In this document: positions 52,049 to 60,867 of the stretch, piece after piece
Layout: every line of letters begins with the position of its first letter
Numbering within the stretch: position 1 is the stretch's first letter
From: Zoogloea sp041908905
Lineage (GTDB): Bacteria > Pseudomonadota > Gammaproteobacteria > Burkholderiales > Rhodocyclaceae
NCBI RefSeq assembly: GCF_041908905.1
Contig: NZ_JAYREK010000007.1
Coordinates: forward strand, 62,001 to 126,000
DNA length: 64,000 bases
Direction: 5' to 3'
The notes under the pieces: generated by a model
Told to the model about the DNA's origin: nothing
Database searches by the model: none
What the model saw: the letters and a program-made list of their open reading frames with translations, nothing else
Translations under genes and position numbers: made by a program

Positions 52049-52933
52049 TCACACCGACACCAGCACGTCCCCCTGGGACTCGGCCAGCACGTGCTTGGTG
52101 ACGCTGCCGAGGAAGAGCTCCTCGAGCATGCCCTCGCCGTGCTTGCCCATCACGACCAGGTCGCAGTCGCACTCCTGCTCCTGCTCGATGATGCGGTAGG
52201 TCGGGTCGCCGTGGAGCACGAGCAGGCGGGTGCCCACCACCGGCAGGCCGGCCTGGTCGCGCAGGGCCTGGAGCTTCTGCAGCGCCTCCTCGCGGGCGAC
52301 GATGCGGTAGTGGTGGATCACCTCGTCGTCCACGCTGGCATAGCGCAGCTTGCCCTCGAAGGGCACGTCGAAGGCATGCAGCAGCACGATGTCGGCCCGC
52401 GGCGCGATGCGGCGGGCGTGGCGCACGGCACGCAGCGACGAGGCCGAGAAGTCGACCGGCACCAGCAGCCGCCGGTAGGGCTCGTGGGGCGGCTGCTTGA
52501 CCACCAGCACCGGGCAGCGGGTGGAGCTGAGCAGCCGCAGCGCGGTGGTGCCGAGCACGAAGTGGCGGATCACGCTCTCGCCCTTGGCTCCGCACACCAG
52601 CAGATCGGTGGCCAGGGGGTCGGTCTCCCGGGCCAGCTCGGCCAGCAGCGCGCCGGCCGCCACCCGGGGGTTGGCGACGACGCCGAAACGGTCGTGGATC
52701 AGGCCGGCGAGGTCGATCAGCCTGCTCCGCGCCGCATCCAGCACGCGGGCCTCGAGCTCGGCCGGGCTGCTGCCCATCAGCTGACGCAGCCGCTCCAGCG
52801 GAGCGAGATTGGCCACATGCAGCAGGTCGAGCCGGGCCGCGGTCTCCCGGCTGACCAGGGCGGCGCGCTCGGCGGCGTGGCGGGCGGGCGCGGAGAGATC
52901 GGTGGTGGCCAGGATGCGGCGAAACGGGGTCAT
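52049..52933 (-). CDS. Tandem-domain universal stress protein
   Basis: A 294-aa protein with two UspA folds. The first begins RRILATTDLSAPARHA and ends with GTTALRLLSSTRCPVLVVK. The second begins RRLLVPVDFSASSLRA and ends DLVVMGKHGEGMLEELFLGSVTKHVL, with the G-x2-G-x9-G(S/T)-type ATP-binding motif. It is probably cytosolic. ATG at 52933 follows GGAGGA. It is divergent from the mrp operon. Confidence 0.9.
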   Translation of the reverse strand: MTPFRRILATTDLSAPARHAAERAALVSRETAARLDLLHVANLAPLERLRQLMGSSPAELEARVLDAARSRLIDLAGLIHDRFGVVANPRVAAGALLAELARETDPLATDLLVCGAKGESVIRHFVLGTTALRLLSSTRCPVLVVKQPPHEPYRRLLVPVDFSASSLRAVRHARRIAPRADIVLLHAFDVPFEGKLRYASVDDEVIHHYRIVAREEALQKLQALRDQAGLPVVGTRLLVLHGDPTYRIIEQEQECDCDLVVMGKHGEGMLEELFLGSVTKHVLAESQGDVLVSV

Positions 52934-53144
52934 GGAGCGTTCCTCCTTTCCGGAAGGGCCGGCACGGCGCGCCGGCTCCTGGAAGTCGGAACCCCCCGGC
53001 CGGGCAAAGTTCCCGCCGAAACGGCGGCAAATGGCGGAACCTACGGCCATTTGCCGTGTCTGGCATTAAGATTGCAGTCAGAGCCGCCGGAGTGCGGCCG
53101 GCATAATGTCGCACCATGGGGCCGCGGGCGTCGCCCCGCCCGCA

Positions 53145-53156
53145 CCCCCCCCCCCC
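53145..53156 (+). repeat. Run of 12 cytosines just before mrpA
   Basis: A homopolymer of 12 C lies 20 bases upstream of the mrpA ATG, inside an open frame that starts at an earlier ATG (53116) in phase with mrpA. Slippage here could change leader spacing or an N-terminal extension. Confidence 0.7.
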
Positions 53157-53175
53157 GCAACGCCGGGCGGCCAAA

Positions 53176-56106
53176 ATGAAACCCAGCCATCCGAACACGA
53201 TTACCATGCTGCTTGCCGCTCTCGTCCTCGTCCCTTTCCTGGGCAGCCTCCTCGCCGCGCTGATGCCGGAGGATGCCCGTAACCGCGAATCCCTGCTGGC
53301 GATCGCGGTGGCGGCGGGCGGCCTGCTGGTGGCCGGTTCGCTCTACCCCGCCGTCGCAGACGGGCAGGTGCTGCGCGAGGAGCTGGCCTGGCTGCCGGCC
53401 CAGGGCCTGTATTTCGTGTTGCGGGTGGATGGGCTGGCCTGGGTGTTCTCGATGCTGGTGCTGGCCATCGGCCTGCTGGTGGTGCTGTACGCCCGCTACT
53501 ACATGTCGCCGGCCGACCCGGTGCCGCGCTTCTTCGCGTTTCTGCTGGCCTTCATGGGCTCGATGCTGGGGGTGGTGCTGTCGGGCAACCTGGTGCAGCT
53601 GGTGGTGTTCTGGGAGCTGACCAGCCTCACCTCCTTCCTGCTGATCGGCTACTGGCACCACCGGGCCGACGCCCGGCGCGGAGCACGGATGGCCTTCACC
53701 GTGACCGCCACCGGCGGGCTGTGCCTGATGGCCGGGGTGCTGGTGCTCGGCAACATCGTCGGCAGCTACGACCTGGACGTGGTGCTGGCCGCCGGTGAGC
53801 GCATCCGCGCCGATGAGCTGTACCGGCCGGCGCTGGTGCTGATCGCCCTCGGGGCGCTCACCAAGAGCGCCCAGTTTCCGTTCCACTTCTGGCTGCCCCA
53901 CGCCATGGCGGCGCCCACGCCGGTGTCGTCCTACCTGCACTCGGCAACCATGGTGAAGGCCGGCGTGTTCCTGCTGGTACGGCTGTGGCCGGCGCTGGCA
54001 GGCACGCCGGAGTGGACCTGGATCATCGGCGGGGCCGGGGTGTGCACGCTCCTGATCGGCGCCTTCGTGGCGATCTTCCAGCACGACCTGAAGGGCCTGC
54101 TGGCCTACTCGACGATCAGCCACCTGGGGCTGATCACCACGCTGATCGGCATCGGCACGCCGCTGGCCATCGTGGCGGCGATCTTCCACATCCTCAACCA
54201 CGCCACCTTCAAGGCCTCGCTGTTCATGGCGGCGGGGATCATCGACCACGAGTGCGGCACCCGCGACATGCGGGTGCTGAGCGGCCTGCGCCACACGCTG
54301 CCCGTTACCGCAACCCTCGCCATCGTCGCCAGCGCGGCGATGGCCGGCGTACCGCTGCTCAACGGCTTCCTGTCGAAGGAGATGTTCTTTGCCGAGACGC
54401 TGCTGGTGGGTGGCGACACCAACTGGTGGATGTCCTACGCGGCGCTGGCGATGGGGGTGTTCGGGGTGGCCTACTCGCTGCGCTTCATCGGCATCTTCTT
54501 CGGCCCGCCGGCCCGGGAGCTGCCCCGCGCACCCCACGAGCCGCCGCGCTGGATGCGCTTTCCGGTGGAGCTGCTGGTGCTGGCCTGCCTGGTGGTGGGC
54601 AGCGTGCCGGGCGTCAGCATCGAGCCGATCCTGCACGTGGCCGCGGTCGCCACCCTCGGCCCGGCGATGCCGGAATACGACCTGGCGGTGTGGCACGGCT
54701 TCAACGTTCCGCTGCTGATGAGCGCGGTGGCCCTGGCCGGCGGCGTGCTGCTGTACGCCGTGCTGCTGCGCGGCTTCAACCTGCGGGCGCGCGAGACGGT
54801 GCCGCTGCTGCACCGCCTCAACGGCGCCCAGGCCTACGAGAGCGCGATGCTGCTGCTCACCAACTCGGCCGGCCGGCTGCTGAAGCATGTCGGCACCGGG
54901 CGGCTGCAGCCCCAGCTGCTGCTCATGATGGTCGCGCTGGTGGGCGTGCCGCTGCTGCTGGCCGGCGTGCCGGCGGCGTGGCCCGACCAGCCCCGGCAGG
55001 GCTTCGACCCGCTGTTCGCCGCCCTGTGGCTGATCGGCGGCGGGGCGGCGGTGGCCGCGGCCTGGCTGGCCAAGTACCACCGCCTGGCGGCGCTGGCGCT
55101 GGTCGGCGGCACCGGCGTCGTCACCTCGGTGACCTTCCTGTGGCTGTCGGCCCCCGACCTGGCGCTGACCCAGCTGATGGTGGAGACCGTCACCACGGTG
55201 CTGCTCTTGCTCGGCCTGCGCTGGCTGCCACCGCGGGTCGCCTCCGCCGCAGACCGCTCTGCCGCCGCCCCGGGGGCCCGGCTGCGCCGCAGCCGTGACC
55301 TGATCGTGGCGCTGGCCGGCGGGCTGGGCATGGCGGCGCTCACCTATGCGGTGCTGGTGCATCCGGCCTCCCACAGCATCGGGGATTTCTTCCTGCAGCA
55401 TGCCCTTGTCGGGGGCGGCGGCAGCAACGTCGTCAATGTGCTGCTGGTGGATTTCCGCAGCTTCGACACCCTGGGTGAGATCACCGTGCTGGCGATCGTC
55501 GCGCTCACGGTGTATGCCCTGCTCCGCCGCTTCCGGCCGGCACCGGAGAGCGTGGGCATCCCGGCCCAGCGGCGCAACGACGTGGACCCGGCCAGCCGGC
55601 AGGCGCCGGCCGAGCAGGCGGGCAGCGGCTACCTGCTCGTGGCGGGCATCTACCTGCGCCTGCTGTTGCCCTTCATGGGGGTGGCGGCGGTGTATTTCTT
55701 CATGCGCGGCCACAACCTGCCCGGCGGCGGCTTCGTGGCGGGGCTGATCTTCTCGGTGGCGATCCTGGTGCAGTACATGCTGGCCGGCACCCTTTGGGTG
55801 GAGAGCCACCTGCAGCTGAGGCCCCACCGCTGGCTGGGCTTCGGGCTGGCGCTGGCCTGCGCGACGGGCCTCGGTGCGTGGCTGTTCGACCACCCCTTCC
55901 TGACCACCCATACCGCCCACGTGGACTGGCCGCTGGTGGGTGAGCTGCACCTGCCCAGCGCCTTCGTGTTCGACCTGGGGGTGTTCGCGACGGTGGTCGG
56001 CACCACGATGCTGATGCTGGTGGCGCTGGCCCACCAGTCCCTGCGCGCCCATCGCCAGCCCGGCGACGACGCGCCGGCGGCCGACGAGACCCGGAGGACG
56101 ATCTGA
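53176..56106 (+). CDS. mrpA: Monovalent cation/H+ antiporter subunit A fused to B (MrpAB/PhaAB type)
   Basis: A 976-aa inner-membrane protein. The N-terminal two-thirds is homologous to complex I NuoL: WELTSLTSFLLIGYWHH, FPFHFWLPHAMAAPTPVSSYLHSATMVKAG (in two parts) and IFHILNHATFKASLFM are the proton-channel signatures. The last 150 residues are the MnhB-like domain (LLLPFMGVAAVYFFMRGHN; GGGFVAGLIFSVAILVQYM). A/B fusion defines group 2 Mrp (Pha) systems. Starts considered: ATG 53176, in-frame ATG 53206, and upstream ATG 53116; 53176 is favoured by length. First of six overlapping genes. Confidence 0.92.
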   Translation: MKPSHPNTITMLLAALVLVPFLGSLLAALMPEDARNRESLLAIAVAAGGLLVAGSLYPAVADGQVLREELAWLPAQGLYFVLRVDGLAWVFSMLVLAIGLLVVLYARYYMSPADPVPRFFAFLLAFMGSMLGVVLSGNLVQLVVFWELTSLTSFLLIGYWHHRADARRGARMAFTVTATGGLCLMAGVLVLGNIVGSYDLDVVLAAGERIRADELYRPALVLIALGALTKSAQFPFHFWLPHAMAAPTPVSSYLHSATMVKAGVFLLVRLWPALAGTPEWTWIIGGAGVCTLLIGAFVAIFQHDLKGLLAYSTISHLGLITTLIGIGTPLAIVAAIFHILNHATFKASLFMAAGIIDHECGTRDMRVLSGLRHTLPVTATLAIVASAAMAGVPLLNGFLSKEMFFAETLLVGGDTNWWMSYAALAMGVFGVAYSLRFIGIFFGPPARELPRAPHEPPRWMRFPVELLVLACLVVGSVPGVSIEPILHVAAVATLGPAMPEYDLAVWHGFNVPLLMSAVALAGGVLLYAVLLRGFNLRARETVPLLHRLNGAQAYESAMLLLTNSAGRLLKHVGTGRLQPQLLLMMVALVGVPLLLAGVPAAWPDQPRQGFDPLFAALWLIGGGAAVAAAWLAKYHRLAALALVGGTGVVTSVTFLWLSAPDLALTQLMVETVTTVLLLLGLRWLPPRVASAADRSAAAPGARLRRSRDLIVALAGGLGMAALTYAVLVHPASHSIGDFFLQHALVGGGGSNVVNVLLVDFRSFDTLGEITVLAIVALTVYALLRRFRPAPESVGIPAQRRNDVDPASRQAPAEQAGSGYLLVAGIYLRLLLPFMGVAAVYFFMRGHNLPGGGFVAGLIFSVAILVQYMLAGTLWVESHLQLRPHRWLGFGLALACATGLGAWLFDHPFLTTHTAHVDWPLVGELHLPSAFVFDLGVFATVVGTTMLMLVALAHQSLRAHRQPGDDAPAADETRRTI

Positions 56107-56447
56107 TGGAACTGACCCTTGCGATCGCGGTGGGCGTGATGTTCGGCTCGGGGGTGTGGCTGATCCTGCGGCCGCGCACCTTCCAGCTCATCACCGGGCT
56201 GCTGCTGATGTCCTACGCGGTGAACCTGTTCATCTTCGCGATGGGCCGCCTGTGGGTGAACCAGGCGCCGATCACCCCCACGCCCGCCGTCGACCCGGCC
56301 CAGCTCGCCGACCCGCTGCCCCAGGGCCTGGTGCTCACGGCGATCGTGATCGGCTTTGCCACCACCGCGCTCTACCTGGTGATGATCATCGGCGCCCGCG
56401 GCCTGACCGGCAGCGACCACGTGGACGGCGAGGAGGGCCGCGAATGA
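56106..56447 (+). CDS. mrpC: Cation/H+ antiporter subunit C
   Basis: A 113-aa protein with three membrane helices, homologous to NuoK/MnhC (GVWLILRPRTFQLITGLLLMSYAVNLFIF in two helices; DPLPQGLVLTAIVIGFATTA at the end with the conserved D-P-LPQALVLTAIVI block). The ATG overlaps the mrpA stop by one base and the end overlaps the mrpD start by ATGA. Confidence 0.92.
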   Translation: MELTLAIAVGVMFGSGVWLILRPRTFQLITGLLLMSYAVNLFIFAMGRLWVNQAPITPTPAVDPAQLADPLPQGLVLTAIVIGFATTALYLVMIIGARGLTGSDHVDGEEGRE

Positions 56448-58066
56448 ACGGACTGCCCTTCCTGCAACACCTGATCATCGTGCCGGTGCTCCTGCCGATG
56501 CTGGTGGGCGCCCTGCTGATCCCGGTCAACCAGAACCGCCACCAGCTCAAGTTTGCCTGCAGCCTGGCGAGCGCCGTGCTGCTGTGGCTGCTGTCGGTGG
56601 CGCTGCTGCGGCTCGCCGATGGCGGCCACTGGCCGGACGGGATCGGCGTATACCTGGCCTCCAACTGGGCGGCGCCCTTCGGCATCGCGCTGCTGGTCGA
56701 CCGGCTGGCGGCGCTGATGCTGGTGCTGACGTCCACCATCGCGCTGGCCGTGCTGGTGTTCTCGGCCCGCCGCTGGGACCGGGTCGGCGTGCATTTCCAT
56801 TCGCTGTTCCAGTTCTTGCTGATGGGGCTCAACGGAGCCTTCCTGACCCACGACCTGTTCAACCTGTTCGTGTTCTTCGAGGTGATGCTGGCGGCCTCCT
56901 ACGGCCTGGTGCTGCACGGCTACAACCTGCGCCGCATCCAGGCCGGCATGCAGTACATCGCGATCAACCTGGTGGCCTCGCTGCTGTTCCTGATCGGGGC
57001 GGCGCTGATCTACGGCGCGGCGGGCACCCTCAACATCGCCGACCTCGCCAGCCGGGTCGCCGCCCTCGGCCCCGAGGACGCCTACCTGCTGCGCGTGGGG
57101 GCCAGCGTGCTGGCCCTCGCCTTCCTCACCAAGGGCGCGATGTGGCCCCTCGGCTTCTGGCTGCCCACCACCTACGCCGCCGCCTCGCCGCCGGTGGGGG
57201 CAATGCTGGTGCTGATGACCAAGGTGGGCATCTACGCCCTGCTGCGGGTGTGGCTGGCAGTGTTCGGCGACGGGGCGGGCGGGCTGGAGGGCTTCGGCCT
57301 CGCGGCGCTGACCGCCGGCGGCATGGCGACCCTGCTGTTCGGCGCGGTGGGCATGCTGGCCAGCCAGGACGGCTGCCGGATGGCGGGCTACGGCGCGATC
57401 ATCTCGTCGGGCACCCTGCTGGCGGTGCTCGGCCACTCGGGCAGCGCGGTGCTCGCCTCGGGGCTGTACTACCTGCTCGGCTCGACCCTGGCGATGGCGG
57501 CCTTCATGCTGCTGATCGAGCTCACCGAGCGCATCCGCCCACCCGGGGCGGCCCTGCTGGCGATCACCATGGAGGCCTTCGCCATCGAGGACAAGCCTGA
57601 AGACCCGGTGGGCGTCGGCATCCCGGGCACCCTGGCCTTCCTGGGCCTCAGCTTCGTGGCCTGCGCGCTGGTGATCAGCGGCATGCCGCCGCTGTCGGGC
57701 TTCGTGGCCAAGTTCAGCCTGTTCCACGCCCTGCTGGCGCTGCCGGGCCGCGTGCCGGCCACCACCTGGCTGCTGGTGGCGCTGATGGTGCTGGCCGGGC
57801 TGGCGGCGATCATCGCCCTGATGCGTCTGGGGGTCCGCACCTTCTGGGCCTCCGGGGCCCTCACGCCACCACGGCTGCAGCGCTCCGAGGCGCTGCCGGT
57901 GGGGGCGCTGGTGGCCCTGTGCGTGCTGCTGACGGTGCAGGCCGGGCCGGTGTTCGGCTATCTGAGCCGCACGGTGGACGGCCTGTCGCGCAGCGACAGC
58001 TACAGCCGCCGCGTGCTGATGGAGCCGCCCGTGGCACGGCCGGCGGCCGGGGAGCTGGCACGATGA
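56444..58066 (+). CDS. mrpD: Cation/H+ antiporter subunit D
   Basis: A 540-aa NuoM/NuoN-like proton-channel subunit with about 14 helices. HDLFNLFVFFEVMLAASYGLVLHG and KGAMWPLGFWLPTTYAAASPPVGAML carry the conserved Glu and Lys residues of the proton path (blocks given in part). GMPPLSGFVAKF is near residue 420. It is translationally coupled to mrpC and mrpE through ATGA overlaps. Confidence 0.93.
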   Translation: MNGLPFLQHLIIVPVLLPMLVGALLIPVNQNRHQLKFACSLASAVLLWLLSVALLRLADGGHWPDGIGVYLASNWAAPFGIALLVDRLAALMLVLTSTIALAVLVFSARRWDRVGVHFHSLFQFLLMGLNGAFLTHDLFNLFVFFEVMLAASYGLVLHGYNLRRIQAGMQYIAINLVASLLFLIGAALIYGAAGTLNIADLASRVAALGPEDAYLLRVGASVLALAFLTKGAMWPLGFWLPTTYAAASPPVGAMLVLMTKVGIYALLRVWLAVFGDGAGGLEGFGLAALTAGGMATLLFGAVGMLASQDGCRMAGYGAIISSGTLLAVLGHSGSAVLASGLYYLLGSTLAMAAFMLLIELTERIRPPGAALLAITMEAFAIEDKPEDPVGVGIPGTLAFLGLSFVACALVISGMPPLSGFVAKFSLFHALLALPGRVPATTWLLVALMVLAGLAAIIALMRLGVRTFWASGALTPPRLQRSEALPVGALVALCVLLTVQAGPVFGYLSRTVDGLSRSDSYSRRVLMEPPVARPAAGELAR

Positions 58067-58581
58067 GACGCTGGATTCCGTCCCCGCTGCTGTCGATCAG
58101 CCTGCTCGCGATGTGGCTGCTGCTCAACCAGAGCGTCGAGCCGGCCCACCTGCTGCTCGGCGGCGCCCTCGCCATTGCCGCGCCGCTGCTCGCCCGCCCG
58201 CTGCAGCCCCACGGCTACGCCCGCCTCCGCCGGCCGCTGGCGATGCTGCGGCTGCTCGGGATGGCGACGGTGGAGATCATCCGCTCCAGCCTGGGCGTCG
58301 GCCAGATCATCCTGCTGCGGCGCACCCGCGATGTGAATTCCCGCTTCATCCGGGTGCCCCTCGACCTGCGCAGCCCCCACGGGCTGGCGCTGCTGTCGTG
58401 CCTGATCAACTCGACGCCGGGCACGGTGTGGGTCGATCTGCTGCCCGGGGACGACGGGCGCCAGGCGCTGCTGCTGCACGTCTTCGACCTGCACGACGCG
58501 GCGTGGTGGGTGGACACCATCAAGACGCGCTACGAACGGCCCATCATCGAGGTCTTCGAGGCGCCAGGAGACCGGACATGA
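58063..58581 (+). CDS. mrpE: Cation/H+ antiporter subunit E
   Basis: A 172-aa protein with two N-terminal membrane helices and a cytosolic domain. ATVEIIRSSLGVGQIIL, LLSCLINSTPGTVWVDL and LLLHVFDLHD are the MnhE signature blocks. The start overlaps the mrpD stop. Confidence 0.93.
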   Translation: MRRWIPSPLLSISLLAMWLLLNQSVEPAHLLLGGALAIAAPLLARPLQPHGYARLRRPLAMLRLLGMATVEIIRSSLGVGQIILLRRTRDVNSRFIRVPLDLRSPHGLALLSCLINSTPGTVWVDLLPGDDGRQALLLHVFDLHDAAWWVDTIKTRYERPIIEVFEAPGDRT

Positions 58582-58862
58582 CGACTGTGGCACTGCTCTC
58601 GGCGGCCATCCTGTTTGCGGAGGGCTGCGTGGTGCTGGGCATGGTGCTGTGCGCGCTGCGCCTGCTGCGCGGCCCCACCGCCCAGGATAGGGTGCTGGCC
58701 CTCGACACCCTGTGGATGTGCGCCATGATCCTGGCCCTGGTGCTGGGCATCGACCATGGCAGCCAGATCTACTTCGACGCGGCGCTGCTGATCGCGCTGC
58801 TCGGCTTCGTGTCGACGGTCGCCCTGGCCAAGTTCCTGATGCGCGGCGAGGTGATCGAATGA
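58578..58862 (+). CDS. mrpF: Cation/H+ antiporter subunit F
   Basis: A 94-aa protein with three membrane helices (RLLRGPTAQDRVLALDTLWM is the MnhF signature; FDAALLIALLGFVSTVALAKF at the end). It overlaps mrpE and mrpG by ATGA. Confidence 0.93.
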   Translation: MTTVALLSAAILFAEGCVVLGMVLCALRLLRGPTAQDRVLALDTLWMCAMILALVLGIDHGSQIYFDAALLIALLGFVSTVALAKFLMRGEVIE

Positions 58863-59215
58863 GCGCCCTCCACACCCTGCCCTGGTGGGCGGCGTTGCCG
58901 GTGGCCCTGCTGCTGGTGGCCGGCGGGCTGGTCGCGCTGATCGGCACCCTGGGGCTGTTCCGCCTCGAGAACTTCTACCAGCGCATCCACGGCCCGGCCA
59001 TCACCGTTACGCTGGGCGCAGGCTGCATCCTGGTGGCGTCGATGATCCATTTCAGCGTGGCCGAATCGCGGCCGGTGCTGCATGAGCTGCTGATCGGCGC
59101 CTTCGTGCTGATGACCGCGCCGGTGGTGTCGATGCTGCTGATGCGCGCCGCGGTGTACCGCGACCTGCGCGCCCGCCGCGCCGTCGGCCAGGACGAGGAC
59201 ATCGGCCGGCTGTAG
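58859..59215 (+). CDS. mrpG: Cation/H+ antiporter subunit G
   Basis: A 118-aa protein with three membrane helices. LIGTLGLFRLENFYQRIHGP and LLIGAFVLMTAPVVSMLLMRAA are MnhG signature blocks. It is the last gene of the antiporter operon, which exchanges Na+ or K+ for protons for pH and salt homeostasis. It is followed by the convergent LysE-type gene after nine bases. Confidence 0.93.
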   Translation: MSALHTLPWWAALPVALLLVAGGLVALIGTLGLFRLENFYQRIHGPAITVTLGAGCILVASMIHFSVAESRPVLHELLIGAFVLMTAPVVSMLLMRAAVYRDLRARRAVGQDEDIGRL

Positions 59216-59224
59216 CCCGGCCGC

Positions 59225-59875
59225 CTAACCCAATCCGCCGTCGGCCAGCTTGGCGCCGAAGCCGATGAACAGCGCGCCGACGCCGCCGGTGGCGGTGGCC
59301 GACAGGCGCGGCCGGCGCCGGAAGCTGTCGGCGAGCCAGGTTCCCCCGAAGATCAGCACCGACAGGTAGGCCATGCTGCACAGCTGGACGACCACCCCCA
59401 GGATCAGGAAGGACAGCGCCGGGTGCGCATAGCCCGGCGAGACGAACTGGATGAAGAAGGACACGTAGAACAGGATCGCCTTGGGGTTCATCAGGCTGAT
59501 CAAGAGGGCGACCCGGAACGGCTGGGAGGTGCCGAGGGGGGACGCCTCCACCGGCGGGGCCACCTCGCCGGCACCGCGACCACGCAGCGCGGCCCGCAGC
59601 AGATTGAAGCCGAGGAACACCAGATAGGCCGCGCCGGCGTACTTGAGCGCCTCGAAAAGCGCCGGGTTGGCCTGGAAGACCGATGCCACGCCGGTGGCGG
59701 CGAGGGTCATCAGGACGAGGTCGCCGACGAAGATCCCCGCCGCGCCCCGGTAGCCGGCGGCAACGCCGAAGCGGGAGGCAACCGTCATCACGTACAGGGA
59801 GTTGGGCCCGGGCAGGAGAACAATGACGATCGTGCCGAGCACGAAGGTGCCGAGGTCGGTGACGCCATAGAACAC
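59225..59875 (-). CDS. LysE/RhtB family exporter (LeuE-like)
   Basis: A 216-aa inner-membrane protein with about six helices. FVLGTIVIVLLPGPNSLYVM near the start is the LysE/RhtB signature, with FVGDLVLMTLAATGVAS and LLISLMNPKAILFYVSFF following. GTG at 59875 fits the family start (MFYGVTDL); no strong ribosome site is visible. It probably exports an amino acid such as leucine or an analogue. Convergent with mrpG. Confidence 0.85.
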   Translation of the reverse strand: MFYGVTDLGTFVLGTIVIVLLPGPNSLYVMTVASRFGVAAGYRGAAGIFVGDLVLMTLAATGVASVFQANPALFEALKYAGAAYLVFLGFNLLRAALRGRGAGEVAPPVEASPLGTSQPFRVALLISLMNPKAILFYVSFFIQFVSPGYAHPALSFLILGVVVQLCSMAYLSVLIFGGTWLADSFRRRPRLSATATGGVGALFIGFGAKLADGGLG

Positions 59876-59996
59876 AGTGCGGGCCCGCTCAAAAAAAAGG
59901 CCATGCTACGCGCTCCGGGCCCGGGCTGCCAGTTGGCCGAAGCGTGAGTGGAGCCGGTCGGCGGCCGGCACCCTGCCGGCCCGGCGGCGGACGCCT

Positions 59997-60605
59997 TCAG
60001 TGGTGGTCGTCGAGGATCGCGGTGGTGGTGCCGACCCGGTTGCGCCGGCCCTCCACGCAGGCCCGCAGGCGGCCGGCCAGCTCCGCGATGTCATCGGTGG
60101 GGCCCAGCAGCAGCACCTCGTCGGGCAGCCGGGCCCGCACCATCGCCCGCTCGCATTCGGCTTCGAGCAGCACGATCACCAGGGTGCCCTGCTCCCGGGC
60201 GTGGCCGGCGAGGGCGCGGAGCATCCCGAAGGCATCCATGCCGGCCAGCCCGAGGTGGGTCAGCACGACGGCCGGCGCCTCGGCGCCGACGCGGATCAGG
60301 GCATCGAAGGCGTCGCGGGCAAAATCGGTCTGCATCGCAGGCACCGCGCGGCCCGCGAGGGCGGCCAGCGCGCTGCGCTCGTCGTCCTCGCAGACGATCA
60401 GCAGGCCCTCGCCCGCCGCGGGGCTGCGGGCCGGCAGCGGGGTCTCCACCGGCAGCACCAGCATCCGCGGCCGGCCGGCACGCACGGTCCAGGTCTTCAA
60501 GCGGCCATGCTCCGCCCACAGACGCGCGGCGCGCACGCCCATGCCGACCCGACGGGCGGTGGGGAGCGTAGAACAGGTTATCGGTGAATTCCGGCGATTG
60601 GACAT
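59997..60605 (-). CDS. MerR/excisionase-type HTH protein with pseudo-receiver domain
   Basis: A 202-aa protein. Residues 13-48 (LPTARRVGMGVRAARLWAE then HGRLKTWTVRAG) look like a MerR/excisionase winged HTH. Residues about 65-190 follow the receiver fold: GLLIVCEDDERS keeps acidic residues, but the phospho-acceptor position reads VVLTHLGLAGMDAFG, with His for the usual Asp. The usual Thr/Ser and Lys of the switch are also missing (VIVLLEAE; LLGPTDD). It probably binds DNA without phosphorylation. The target is unknown; no partner kinase is adjacent. Confidence 0.7.
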   Translation of the reverse strand: MSNRRNSPITCSTLPTARRVGMGVRAARLWAEHGRLKTWTVRAGRPRMLVLPVETPLPARSPAAGEGLLIVCEDDERSALAALAGRAVPAMQTDFARDAFDALIRVGAEAPAVVLTHLGLAGMDAFGMLRALAGHAREQGTLVIVLLEAECERAMVRARLPDEVLLLGPTDDIAELAGRLRACVEGRRNRVGTTTAILDDHH

Positions 60606-60788
60606 GGCTGGGGTACCAAGTTTGTAACTTTTAACAAGTTTGCCGAATCATTGAGCATCCCCCCTGCCCTGTACAGGAGAAAAGTCTCAATCCATTCCCT
60701 TTGCGTGGCGCACAGCCCTCCGTCATCGCAACAACATTAAAATCGTCACGCTCCGACGCCCATCCTGGGGCCGGCACGGTGAACGAAA

Positions 60789-60823
60789 CAACGCCCCGGC
60801 CGGAAACCCGGTCGGGGCGTTGC
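60789..60823 (-). terminator. Terminator of acnB
   Basis: A long hairpin with arms CAACGCCCCGGCCGG and CCGGTCGGGGCGTTG around AAA(C) lies about 45 bases past the acnB stop on the minus strand. Confidence 0.8.
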
Positions 60824-60867
60824 GTGGGGTGCAGCGGCCGGGCGCAGGCCCGGCTTTGCGACGCGAC

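Noticed and set aside
53041..56052. 1003-aa open frame opposite mrpA
   Set aside because: Gln/His/Arg-rich antisense translation of a membrane protein gene; no family sequence and no ribosome site.
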